This document shows, piece by piece, positions 8,834-17,736 of a DNA stretch of 64,000 nucleotides (the first letter of the stretch is position 1; every line of letters begins with the position of its first letter). The notes below the pieces were generated by a model. That model saw only the letters and a list, made by a program, of their open reading frames with translations, had not been told where the DNA came from and ran no database searches. Source of the stretch: MGIIb-O1 sp002457595 (GTDB taxonomy: Archaea; Thermoplasmatota; Poseidoniia; Poseidoniales; Thalassarchaeaceae); NCBI GenBank assembly GCA_045568115.1, contig JBJLBO010000001.1:248001-312000 (forward strand). Direction: 5' to 3'. The position numbers were made by a program, and so were the translations under genes.

Positions 8834-10792
8834 ATGAAAACTATGTCAGATGAATATGGAGCAGACAGTATCCAAGTCTTAGAAGGGCTAGAAGCAGTTC
8901 GAAAAAGACCGGGTATGTACCTTGGAGACCCACATGATGGTTCGGCCTTGCATCACTGCATTTGGGAAGTAGTAGATAACTCCGTAGACGAGCACTTAGC
9001 AGGCCATACCGACTCGATTGACATCGTGCTAAATTCCGATAATTCACTTACAGTCAGAGATTATGGACGAGGAATTCCTGTTGGTATCCATGAAGAATAT
9101 GGTATATCAGCAGCCGAAGTCATCATGACTAAATTGCACGCCGGCGGTAAATTTGACAATACTTCATACAAAGTTTCTGGCGGACTGCATGGAGTTGGAG
9201 TTTCTGCAGTTAATGCTGTGTCGGAATGGATGGAAATGACGATCCATAGAGGCGGAATAGTGTATTTCCAGAGATATGAAGCCGGAATTCCTGTTGAGGC
9301 ACTAAAAGAGATTGGGAAATGCACAGATACAGGCACAAAAATTGCATTCAAACCAGATTTGACAATCTTCACTGAAATCTTAGAATTTGACTTTGAAGAA
9401 GTTGATACAAGAGTGAGTGAAACTGCTTTTCTCAATGCTGGGTTGAAGATTACTATTTCAGACGAGCGGGGAGAAGAACCTCATACATCGGAACACCTGT
9501 ATGAAGGAGGACTTGCAGAGTATGTTAGCCAACTCAATGAAAGAAGAGTAGTTTTGCATGCAGATGTCATCAATATTATTGGTGAAAAAGAAATTGAGAA
9601 AGGTACTGTTGAGGTTGAACTTGCTTTGCAGTGGTCTGACGCATTTAGTGAGTCAATCCGTTGTTACACTAACATCATTCGAAACAAAGATGGGGGGACA
9701 CACATGTCCGGATTACGTACAGCACTGACCAGTTCAGTCAATACTTACGCAAAGAAGAAAAAATTACTGAAAGGAGATGCCCTATCGGGTGATGATGTAC
9801 GAGAAGGGCTTGCTGCTGTAGTCAGTGTCAAGCATCCAGACCCCTCATTCTCCTCACAAACTAAAGATAAACTCGTTAGTAGTGAAGTGACTGGGATAGT
9901 GCAGACTATTGTTTACGAAAAATTAGGAGAATTTTTTGAAGAAAATCCATCTGTTGCAAGGCAGATTGTCGAGAAGGCACTTCTTGCATCTAAAGCAAGA
10001 GAGGCTGCCAGAAAGGCCCGAGACTTAACTAGAAGAAAGGGTGTTTTGGAAGGAGGGGGGCTTCCAGGGAAGCTTGCCGACTGTCAATCGCGTGACCCTA
10101 GTGAATGCGAAGTATACCTTGTAGAGGGTGATTCTGCAGGTGGATCCGCCAAGACAGGGAGAGATCGACGTATACAAGCAATCCTCCCCCTGCGCGGGAA
10201 AATCCTCAATGTAGAAAGGCAAAAACACAATGCTGCGAAGGTGTTTCAGAATCAAGAAATTCAAACCATGATTCGTGCTCTCGGCGCAGGAGTTGGTAAT
10301 AATAGCGAAGAAGAAGGATCATTTGATTCTAGCAAACTACGATATTCGAAGATAATTATCATGTGCGACGCAGATATTGATGGCGCTCATATCAGAACAC
10401 TGATGTTGACATTCCTTTGGAGATTCATGAGGCCAGCGATAGAAGATGGGCACGTATACATCGCTCAGCCGCCTCTGTATCAATTGACCAAAGGAAGAGT
10501 AAGTAAGTATGTATTCTCAGATGAAGAAAGAGATAGAGTGATGTTGGAATTGCAAGGAGATAATCCTAACGCCAAAATTGGCGTACAGAGATACAAAGGT
10601 CTGGGGGAAATGAATCCCGATCAACTATGGGACACTACGATGAATCCCATGACTAGAACTATGCTAAAAGTAACAGTCGATGATGCAGAGAAAACTGACA
10701 GACTATTTGAGATATTAATGGGAGAAGATGTCCCTGATCGCAGGGCATTTATCGAAAAATATGCTAAGGAGGTGACAAATCTTGACATCTGA
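8834..10792 (+). CDS. gyrB: DNA gyrase subunit B
   Basis: ATPase subunit of DNA gyrase, which with GyrA introduces negative supercoils. The 652-residue product has the GHKL ATPase domain (EVVDNSVDEHLAG, GRGIPVG, VSGGLHGVGVSAVN), the transducer region, and a TOPRIM domain (VEGDSAGGSAK, the LPLRGKILNVE segment, and DADIDGAHIRTL with the metal-binding acidic residues). The C-terminal QRYKGLGEMNPDQLW motif is also present. Length matches the short form without the roughly 170-residue E. coli insertion. Start is ATG 8834; a second ATG at 8843 is possible. The gene overlaps gyrA by 11 bases. Gyrase is a bacterial-type enzyme; its presence here fits known acquisition by some euryarchaeal lineages. 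Confidence 0.95.
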   Translation: MKTMSDEYGADSIQVLEGLEAVRKRPGMYLGDPHDGSALHHCIWEVVDNSVDEHLAGHTDSIDIVLNSDNSLTVRDYGRGIPVGIHEEYGISAAEVIMTKLHAGGKFDNTSYKVSGGLHGVGVSAVNAVSEWMEMTIHRGGIVYFQRYEAGIPVEALKEIGKCTDTGTKIAFKPDLTIFTEILEFDFEEVDTRVSETAFLNAGLKITISDERGEEPHTSEHLYEGGLAEYVSQLNERRVVLHADVINIIGEKEIEKGTVEVELALQWSDAFSESIRCYTNIIRNKDGGTHMSGLRTALTSSVNTYAKKKKLLKGDALSGDDVREGLAAVVSVKHPDPSFSSQTKDKLVSSEVTGIVQTIVYEKLGEFFEENPSVARQIVEKALLASKAREAARKARDLTRRKGVLEGGGLPGKLADCQSRDPSECEVYLVEGDSAGGSAKTGRDRRIQAILPLRGKILNVERQKHNAAKVFQNQEIQTMIRALGAGVGNNSEEEGSFDSSKLRYSKIIIMCDADIDGAHIRTLMLTFLWRFMRPAIEDGHVYIAQPPLYQLTKGRVSKYVFSDEERDRVMLELQGDNPNAKIGVQRYKGLGEMNPDQLWDTTMNPMTRTMLKVTVDDAEKTDRLFEILMGEDVPDRRAFIEKYAKEVTNLDI

Positions 10793-13517
10793 AGACGATA
10801 CAAATGAAGATTTAGCCACTAACAATGAGAACATACTAAATCATACTTTGAATAAAGAAATGAAAACTTCATACATTAATTACGCAATGTCCGTAATTAT
10901 TGGAAGGGCTTTACCTGATGTTAGAGATGGCCTAAAACCGGTTCACCGCCGTGTACTGTATGGTATGCATGAAGGGGGACATACTTCTGAAAAGAAATAC
11001 AGTAAATCTGCACGTTCAGTTGGTGAAGTAATGGGGAAATATCACCCTCATGGTGATCAATCAATCTATGACACCATGGTTAGAATGGCCCAAGAATTTT
11101 CATTGCGATATCCTCTTGTTGACGGACAGGGGAATTTTGGTTCAATTGATGGAGACCCTCCTGCTGCAATGCGATATACTGAAAGTAGGTTAGACAAAAT
11201 CTCAAAACATATGCTTGAGGATATTGAAAAGAAAACTGTCGATTTTCAGCCTAATTTTGATGATTCCGAATCGGAGCCAACTGTCCTACCTGCAAGATTG
11301 CCAAATTTACTATTGAATGGAAGTGACGGTATTGCAGTCGGAATGGCAACTAGAATCCCTCCACACAACCTTACAGAAGTTGCAGGTGCAATTCGGTTAC
11401 ACGTTAGTGCGATTATAGAAGAAGGAGTAACTAATGAAAAAATGCCTCAAATACCTGTAGATGAATATATGGAACATGTAAAAGGCCCTGATTTCCCTAC
11501 TGGAGCAACTATTCACGGTGTGGATGGAATTTACGACATGTATACCACGGGTAAAGGAAGATTTCATGTTCGATCGAAATGCGATGTTCATGATGACTCC
11601 AGCGGAAAGAAAATCATCATACATGAAATCCCGTACCAAGTTAAGAAATCAGATATGCTCGTACATATTGCCGACTTAGTTTCAAAAGGTTCTGTTATTG
11701 GAATAAGAGATATTCGTGATGAGTCTTCAAAAGAAGGCATTCGTGTTGTAATTGAGGTAAAGAATAATGCCGATCCACATGCAGTTCTTAATCAACTATT
11801 CAAATCAAGCAGATTACAGGAATCTTATTCGGCCAATATGATGGGTATTTTAGACGGTAGACCAGTACTCCTTACCCTGCCTGTTATCTTGCACACATAT
11901 GTTGAGCATAGAGAATCTATTGTTGAAAGGAGAGCCGCGTTTGAACTTGAGAAAGCAGAGGCTAGGGCCCATATTCTTGAAGGTCTTGTAAAAGCACAAG
12001 AGCGAATTGATGAAGTGATAAAAGTAGGTAGAGCAAGCTCTAGTAGAGAGCAATTTGAAGCAGTATTGCAAGGTAAAGAGAATATGAAGGGAATTGCATC
12101 TTTTGACTTTACTGAACCACAAGCTAAAGCTATCGCTGAGCGCCGATTATACCAGCTTAGTAGGCTCGATGTGGAAAAGGTGAATAATGAATATAATGAA
12201 TTGAAGATTAAAATCGCGGATCTTCAAGACATCATTGCTTCAAGAGGAAGGCGTCTTAACATATTGATTCAAGAACTTGATGAAATGGTAGTAAAACATG
12301 GAGATGAACGACGTTCTGTTATTGATCCTATGCCACTTTCAATGGATAGAGAAGATTTAATCGAGGAGAAAGCCATCGTAATCTCACTTTCTGAAGACAA
12401 CTACATCAGACATATGCCTGTCGAATTATTCAGACTACAGAACCGTGGAGGTAAGGGTCTGAAGGGTGTAGCTACCAAAGATGAAGATGCACCTTCTGCA
12501 ATAGTGACATGCTTCTCGAAGGATAGGTTACTAATCTTCACCGATGCGGGCCGTGTTTACGGATTGCGGGCGTGGGAGACACCCATAGCCAGCAGATATG
12601 GCAGAGGAACTCATATCAGAAATCTGTTGAATGGAATAAGAGATGATGAAAATGTTGTCTCGATTCTACCAATAGATCGTGAATTAATTGATAGTCCAGA
12701 AGGTCATTTCCTAATCTTTGCCACTAGTCAGGGACGAATCAAGAGAAGTAATCTTTCTGAATATGTCCGAATAAATCGTAATGGCAAATATGCACTAAAA
12801 TTCGCTAGTGATGATGATACATTAGTTCAGGTAAGACCGGCTACTGATTCCGATCATGTGGTCTTAGTATCATCAGGAGGGTATGCATGCAGATTCCTCC
12901 CCTCGGAAGTCAAAACTCGAGTCGACCCAAATTCTGGTGAAACTCAAACAACTCACACCGTACGAGTTCAAGGTCGTGTTAGTCAAGGAGTTAGTGGAAT
13001 GAAATTGGGTAAAACGGATTCTGTAATTGGAATGATTGTCACTGATGATTTCGAAACTAGTGTTCTGACAATTTCTAAGTTTGGCATGGCCAAGCGCAGT
13101 CGCCTAGGCTCAGGAAATATGATTCCTGCTCTTGATGAGAATGGTGCAGATATCCTAGATGAAAGCGGTGAAGTAATTATTGTACGCGATGGATACAGAA
13201 AAACCAATCGTGGAACTAAGGGTGTACGAACTATGGGATTATCTGAAAATGATAGCATAGTTAGTGTGCGACAGATACCTGATCTCGAGGACCAATTGTT
13301 CATGCTAGCAAAAAGTGGAATGATGATTCGAATGCCTGCAAGTCAGACCAAGGAAACACTTGGAAAAGTCACCAAAGGAACTCGAATAATGGAACTAAGA
13401 GATTCAGATAAGAAAAAGTATGTGGACGAAATCATCTTTGTTGCCCGCCTCCCATCAGAGTTAATCGATGATGACGCTGTAGAAATGGACATTGAATCAT
13501 CTGCTGAAGAAGAGTGA
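10782..13517 (+). CDS. gyrA: DNA gyrase subunit A
   Basis: DNA breakage-reunion and wrapping subunit of gyrase. The start is a TTG, supported by AAGGAGGTGAC ending seven bases upstream inside the gyrB coding end. The winged-helix domain has HRRVLYGM and the catalytic tyrosine in AAMRYTESR (Y132). The C-terminal beta-pinwheel contains a GyrA-box-like QNRGGKG followed by LKG, which favours gyrase over topoisomerase IV. The tail is acidic. At the position of E. coli Ser83 the sequence reads GDQSIYD, a Gln instead of Ser/Thr. A small stem (13524-13540) follows the stop and then the tRNA. Confidence 0.95.
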   Translation: MTSEDDTNEDLATNNENILNHTLNKEMKTSYINYAMSVIIGRALPDVRDGLKPVHRRVLYGMHEGGHTSEKKYSKSARSVGEVMGKYHPHGDQSIYDTMVRMAQEFSLRYPLVDGQGNFGSIDGDPPAAMRYTESRLDKISKHMLEDIEKKTVDFQPNFDDSESEPTVLPARLPNLLLNGSDGIAVGMATRIPPHNLTEVAGAIRLHVSAIIEEGVTNEKMPQIPVDEYMEHVKGPDFPTGATIHGVDGIYDMYTTGKGRFHVRSKCDVHDDSSGKKIIIHEIPYQVKKSDMLVHIADLVSKGSVIGIRDIRDESSKEGIRVVIEVKNNADPHAVLNQLFKSSRLQESYSANMMGILDGRPVLLTLPVILHTYVEHRESIVERRAAFELEKAEARAHILEGLVKAQERIDEVIKVGRASSSREQFEAVLQGKENMKGIASFDFTEPQAKAIAERRLYQLSRLDVEKVNNEYNELKIKIADLQDIIASRGRRLNILIQELDEMVVKHGDERRSVIDPMPLSMDREDLIEEKAIVISLSEDNYIRHMPVELFRLQNRGGKGLKGVATKDEDAPSAIVTCFSKDRLLIFTDAGRVYGLRAWETPIASRYGRGTHIRNLLNGIRDDENVVSILPIDRELIDSPEGHFLIFATSQGRIKRSNLSEYVRINRNGKYALKFASDDDTLVQVRPATDSDHVVLVSSGGYACRFLPSEVKTRVDPNSGETQTTHTVRVQGRVSQGVSGMKLGKTDSVIGMIVTDDFETSVLTISKFGMAKRSRLGSGNMIPALDENGADILDESGEVIIVRDGYRKTNRGTKGVRTMGLSENDSIVSVRQIPDLEDQLFMLAKSGMMIRMPASQTKETLGKVTKGTRIMELRDSDKKKYVDEIIFVARLPSELIDDDAVEMDIESSAEEE

Positions 13518-13563
13518 AGTGAACCGCTCGGCTTAAGCGGGAATCTCAGGTCGCCGAATCACT

Positions 13564-13650
13564 GCGGCAGTCGCATAGCCTGGCCATTGCGCTGGATTGC
13601 TAATCCAGTGGTGTTTCACCTCGGGAGTTCAAATCTCCCCTGCCGCGCCA
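13564..13650 (+). tRNA. tRNA-Ser (anticodon GCT), CCA encoded
   Basis: Acceptor arms GCGGCAG (13564-13570) and CTGCCGC (13640-13646) pair fully. The anticodon stem CTGGA/TCCAG encloses the loop TTGCTAA, giving anticodon GCT (serine AGC/AGT). The T arm is GGGAG/CTCCC with loop TTCAAAT. A long variable arm around TGGTGTTTCACC fits the serine class. Discriminator G (13647) is followed by an encoded CCA (13648-13650). No intron is seen. It lies in the same orientation as gyrA and the DUF4105 gene. Confidence 0.93.
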
Positions 13651-13720
13651 CCTAATCTTGAGCAGCATTCATTCGGAGAACACGTTCTCAAGGACCGTGG
13701 ATGTAATCGGGTGGGTGACC

Positions 13721-14545
13721 ATGAGTCTGGTGTTTTTGGCCCTAGTCTTATTCCTATTTCTTGTAGCCTTATGGATTCGTGTACACAGACTCAGACCATC
13801 CAATGACCGCTCTTGGGTGAATGACAATTCACGAAATGCAACAGTCAAATTTGAAGATGAAATAGTGAAAATCCAAAATGTACGGGATTTCAATTGGAAA
13901 ACTACGAAAGAATATGATGAGAAATGGATTAATCAAGAATATGATCTCAGAGAAGTCAAAGCAATTTGGCTCACACTCGAATACTTTGATCCAAAGCGTC
14001 ATCAGATGGCTCACACGATTCTTTCGTTCGAATTCAATGATGGAAGATATCTAGCTTGTTCAATAGAAGTTCGTAGGGAGAAGGGAGAGCGTTACAATCC
14101 AATTCGAGGGCTGTTCCGCGAGTACGAACTAATCTACGTCTGGGCAACAGAGAGAGACGTTATTGGAGTTAGAACTCGTTGTCGAAAGGACTCTGTGACA
14201 CACTTGTTCAAGGCAGTGGTTTTGGGCAAAGGGAATGAGCGTCGAATGCTTGAATCATATCTACACAGAACCAACAATCTAGTAACTGCACCAGAATGGT
14301 ACAACACCATCACAAACACTTGTACAACTAACATTGTCAGACATGTAAACGAGGTTTACCCTGGTCGTGTTCCACGAGCCATCTCAATACTAATGCCTGG
14401 CTTGAGTCCAAGGATGTTAGAGAGAGAAAATCTGATTGAATTAAATGGGACTCTAGAAGAAACGATGGAAATGAGTGTTATCGATGACAAGGCCGATAAG
14501 TGGGACGGTCAAAGTGATTTTGGAGACTGGATTCGCTCTGAATAG
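13721..14545 (+). CDS. DUF4105 family membrane-anchored protein
   Basis: Matches the DUF4105 family (Lnb N-terminal periplasmic-domain type) by the run of motifs MAHTILSFEFNDGRYLA, SIEVRREKGE, RGLFREYELIYVWATERD and PEWYNTITNTCTTNI. The conserved His and Cys in these motifs suggest a papain-like fold hydrolase, but activity is unproven. An N-terminal membrane anchor (residues 2-24) puts the domain outside the cell. ATG 13721, with GGTGGGTGACC directly upstream, is preferred over a TTG at 13658 only eight bases after the tRNA. A product of 274 residues. Confidence 0.75.
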   Translation: MSLVFLALVLFLFLVALWIRVHRLRPSNDRSWVNDNSRNATVKFEDEIVKIQNVRDFNWKTTKEYDEKWINQEYDLREVKAIWLTLEYFDPKRHQMAHTILSFEFNDGRYLACSIEVRREKGERYNPIRGLFREYELIYVWATERDVIGVRTRCRKDSVTHLFKAVVLGKGNERRMLESYLHRTNNLVTAPEWYNTITNTCTTNIVRHVNEVYPGRVPRAISILMPGLSPRMLERENLIELNGTLEETMEMSVIDDKADKWDGQSDFGDWIRSE

Positions 14546-14586
14546 TTCGTACGAGGATTCAATTCAAATCACCGCCTGTCACCATC

Positions 14587-15777
14587 GTGCTTAGCCTTGA
14601 ACCGATGTCTCTGGCGGGGCAGCATGAATGGTTACTTCCCCCTTCGAAGAGTCACATGATTAGATGGCTGACTCTAGCTTCTCAGGGGAATTCTGAATGT
14701 GGTCTCCAATTTGAAGGGGAACCAGGGAAGGATGTTGAATCAATGGTTGGATGTCTAGAAAAAATGGGAGTAGAAGTGGTTCGAGGTGAGATTTGGGTTG
14801 TTTGTCCTCCGGAAAATGGACTGAAATCACCAGATGTAGCACTGAATTGTGGTAATTCAGGCACTGCGGCCCGTATATTGACCGCCTTATCTGCTACAAT
14901 CGGAGGGGAAGTAAAGATTGATGGAGATGAATCATTGAGGAGTAGAAGTAGCGAATCCCTGAATAATACCCTGAGAGAATTAGGATGTGAGATATCCTCG
15001 GATAGAGTTCCCTACACTGTGAAAGGGCCCATTAAGGGAGGAGAAACATCTCTTGACTTGGGTTCATCTAGCCAACCACTAACTGCACTTGCACTATCAT
15101 CTCCTAGTTTTAGTGAATCTGTGATTTTGAATTTACAAGGGCAACCGGTTAGTAGAGGATATAGTCAGTTGACATTTGACATCACATCAATATGTGGCTC
15201 ACCCAATATTATTAGCAATCCTCTTTCACTAAATTCATGGGAAGTTCAAACTCCAAATATTGTCAATATACCACCTGAGTTGAGCCTTTTCCCTATGGCA
15301 ATAATTCTTGAACTTCTTTACGAAGATCTTGCATTAAGAACATCTCTGCCCACTTATGACCCACTGGTTTTGATAGCTATTGATGAAATTGATCGAGCAA
15401 ATGGAGGTCAAGTCGACTTGCGGGATGCTAGTGATTTGGTCACGCCAGCAGCGGTCTGGATGGCTCTAACAAACGGAGGCGAAATTACAGGAATTCCACA
15501 TGCGAGGGGTAAAGAATCAAATCGAATTTCAAGAACTGTAGAATTACTGAGTTCTTTTGGTATGGTGTCGGAAGAAACAGAAGATGGATTGAAAATTCTA
15601 GGAGGACAACGGCCAACGAGGCCGGATTCAGTTGTCGAAACACACATGGATCACAGGCTCGCAATGGTCGCAATTATACTAGCATCCAAAGTGGGGGGGG
15701 ATATTTTGAACCCAGAAATATGTGAAGTAACTCACCCTGGTTTTGTAGAGCAATTAATCTCTCTATCTCATCCATGA
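14587..15777 (+). CDS. aroA: 3-phosphoshikimate 1-carboxyvinyltransferase (EPSP synthase)
   Basis: Sixth step of the shikimate pathway: shikimate-3-phosphate plus PEP to EPSP. Family landmarks are LPPSKSH (the substrate-binding Ser-Lys-Ser), NCGNSGTAARILTA (PEP loop), GDESLRSR, SSQPLTALAL, and C-terminal HMDHRLAM. At 396 residues it is slightly shorter than the E. coli enzyme (427). The GTG at 14587 gives the first beta strand before PPSKS; ATG 14605 is the alternative, and neither has a strong ribosome binding site. It overlaps the convergent mutL gene by ten bases. An eight-G run near 15695 does not break the frame. Confidence 0.87.
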   Translation: MLSLEPMSLAGQHEWLLPPSKSHMIRWLTLASQGNSECGLQFEGEPGKDVESMVGCLEKMGVEVVRGEIWVVCPPENGLKSPDVALNCGNSGTAARILTALSATIGGEVKIDGDESLRSRSSESLNNTLRELGCEISSDRVPYTVKGPIKGGETSLDLGSSSQPLTALALSSPSFSESVILNLQGQPVSRGYSQLTFDITSICGSPNIISNPLSLNSWEVQTPNIVNIPPELSLFPMAIILELLYEDLALRTSLPTYDPLVLIAIDEIDRANGGQVDLRDASDLVTPAAVWMALTNGGEITGIPHARGKESNRISRTVELLSSFGMVSEETEDGLKILGGQRPTRPDSVVETHMDHRLAMVAIILASKVGGDILNPEICEVTHPGFVEQLISLSHP

Positions 15778-17735
15778 CGGCCGAAGTGGCGGTCAAGATG
15801 GTCGAGGGTTAATCTGAGTACTGTAGGTCGCCCATGAACACAGGCCCAAGGATTTGGAACTGTTCGCATATCGGCAAGCAGCCTCCTCATCTCTGCTAGG
15901 TTCAGCCTCTGATTCGCCTTCACGGAGCCCCTACATGAACGCATGAAGGCCACGTGATCTCGCAAATGAGTCACCGTATCCAAATCATTTGCACCATCAG
16001 GAGTGCTAGAAATCTCAATCAGAATGTCATGAATGAAATTCTCAAGACCATCACTTCCAACTAGAACCTCTGGAACTGATGTGATTGAAATTCCTTCATT
16101 TGAATCAGCAAAAGAAATTCCCAACTCCGTTAATCGAGATTGGCCTGATATTGCCGCTGCCTTTTCCCTAGCGCCTAATGACATCTCTATTGGTGCCATC
16201 AATTGTTGAGATTCCCAACTGACCATTTCATCACGTAGTCGCTCATACCGAATTCTCTCATGTAGAGCATGTTGGTCGACAATGAATAACTCATCACCAC
16301 CTTGAGCCAGAATATAGGAATCTGCCAACTGAGCTAATGCGACCATATCAGGAAGTTCAGGAATTACTGCAGCCTTAGGTTTCGGCTCATCGAGAGGAGA
16401 TTTTGCCTCATCACTAGAATGCCTGTGTAAACTACGTTCTTGAGAAGACAACGCGGGAGAAATTGGTTCCGAGTCAAGTCCAGGAATTGTCTCTTGATGT
16501 GTTTGAGAATCAGAGATTGGACGAGGCTTTTTGTTAGAAATGGGGGGTTGAGCACTTCTAATACTACTGAATCTTGTTTGGACCATTGTATTTTCATTGG
16601 CGGCAGTTGCCCATTCTGGAATAGAGGATGTTGGAATTGAAACGTTTGTTTTCTCAACTTTACTCGATATTCCCTCAAGTACAGTTTCTGTATTCAATTC
16701 AGGTATTGTAGGAATCTTTGAAAGTGTATGTTTAATATTTCTTTCAAGTCTTTCAAGAACACGCCAAGAGTTCTTCAGCCGAACCTCGCGTTTTGTTGGG
16801 TGTACATTCACATCTACTTCATCAGTAGGCAGAGCTAGGCTCAGTACACCGATTGGATGCCTACCTACCATTAGCCTAGTGTGATATCCTCTGCGAACAG
16901 CTTGAAGAAAAGGGCCAGCTGCAACAGGTCGACCATTGACTAGTATGTGGATGTCATCTGGTCGACTCCTAGTCAGACCTGGGGGGGAGACCCATCCACT
17001 CCACCTCTCATCTCCGGGTGCATCATCATCTGAACCTGGTGATGATAGAGGAATTAATTCTGCAGAAGTCGCCCCGAATAAGTCGTAAAGGCGGTCTTCT
17101 TTGGTTTCAGCAGGTGGACAATCGAGTACTACTCTTCCATCTACCTCTACAATCAAGCCAGTGCTTGGTTGACAAAGGGCCATCTGAACTCCTACATCGA
17201 CAATAGCCGCGGTTTCTGTAGATGGTCGGCGTTGGAAAGATAATCTGGCAGGAACTTTAGCAAAGAGATTCAGGACTTCGATTCTAGTACCTGGAGCAAG
17301 AGCAATGGGCTCAACATTTCCAACTATTCCGTTATCAAGAATTATCTGATACCCTTCCTCTTCTGATAAACGACTGGCCACAATCAGTTGGCTAACTGCG
17401 CCTATAGAGGCTAATGCTTCTCCACGAAATCCCTTAGTCTCAATATGGTTCAAATCATCAGGTTGTGAAATCTTGCTAGTAGCATGGCGAGTGATTGCAA
17501 GTGGCAACTCATCTGAATGAATTCCATGACCATCATCAATTACTGTAATTCTATCAAAACCACCTCTCTGAATTTCAATTCGAATTCTTCCGGCTCCTGC
17601 ATCTAAGGAGTTTTCAACTAACTCCTTGACTACCTGTGCTGGCCTTTCAACAACCTCTCCTGCTGCTATCTTTCCAATGGTCAACTCATCTAATTGGATA
17701 ATCTCTCGACGAGTAGGGGTCGTAAGTTCGGCCAT
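15768..17735 (-). CDS. mutL: DNA mismatch repair protein MutL, endonuclease type
   Basis: Acts after MutS in mismatch repair. The N-terminal GHKL ATPase has IAAGEVVERPAQVVKELVEN, DDGHGI and GFRGEALASI. A proline/serine-rich linker (about residues 340-470) leads to a C-terminal dimerisation domain with the endonuclease signature DQHALHERIRYE, which fits DQHA-x2-E-x4-E. The metal-site partners SCRGSVKANQRL and CVHGRPT follow. This indicates a nicking MutL like those of most bacteria without MutH. ATG 17735 starts two bases after the mutS stop, with GGAGGAG inside the mutS end, so translation is coupled. 655 residues. Unusual for most archaea, consistent with acquisition from bacteria. Confidence 0.93.
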   Translation of the reverse strand: MAELTTPTRREIIQLDELTIGKIAAGEVVERPAQVVKELVENSLDAGAGRIRIEIQRGGFDRITVIDDGHGIHSDELPLAITRHATSKISQPDDLNHIETKGFRGEALASIGAVSQLIVASRLSEEEGYQIILDNGIVGNVEPIALAPGTRIEVLNLFAKVPARLSFQRRPSTETAAIVDVGVQMALCQPSTGLIVEVDGRVVLDCPPAETKEDRLYDLFGATSAELIPLSSPGSDDDAPGDERWSGWVSPPGLTRSRPDDIHILVNGRPVAAGPFLQAVRRGYHTRLMVGRHPIGVLSLALPTDEVDVNVHPTKREVRLKNSWRVLERLERNIKHTLSKIPTIPELNTETVLEGISSKVEKTNVSIPTSSIPEWATAANENTMVQTRFSSIRSAQPPISNKKPRPISDSQTHQETIPGLDSEPISPALSSQERSLHRHSSDEAKSPLDEPKPKAAVIPELPDMVALAQLADSYILAQGGDELFIVDQHALHERIRYERLRDEMVSWESQQLMAPIEMSLGAREKAAAISGQSRLTELGISFADSNEGISITSVPEVLVGSDGLENFIHDILIEISSTPDGANDLDTVTHLRDHVAFMRSCRGSVKANQRLNLAEMRRLLADMRTVPNPWACVHGRPTVLRLTLDHLDRHFGRHG

Positions 17736-17736
17736 A

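Noticed and set aside
15690..15705. Eight-G run in aroA as a frameshift site
   Set aside because: The reading frame continues intact through to the family's C-terminal motif.
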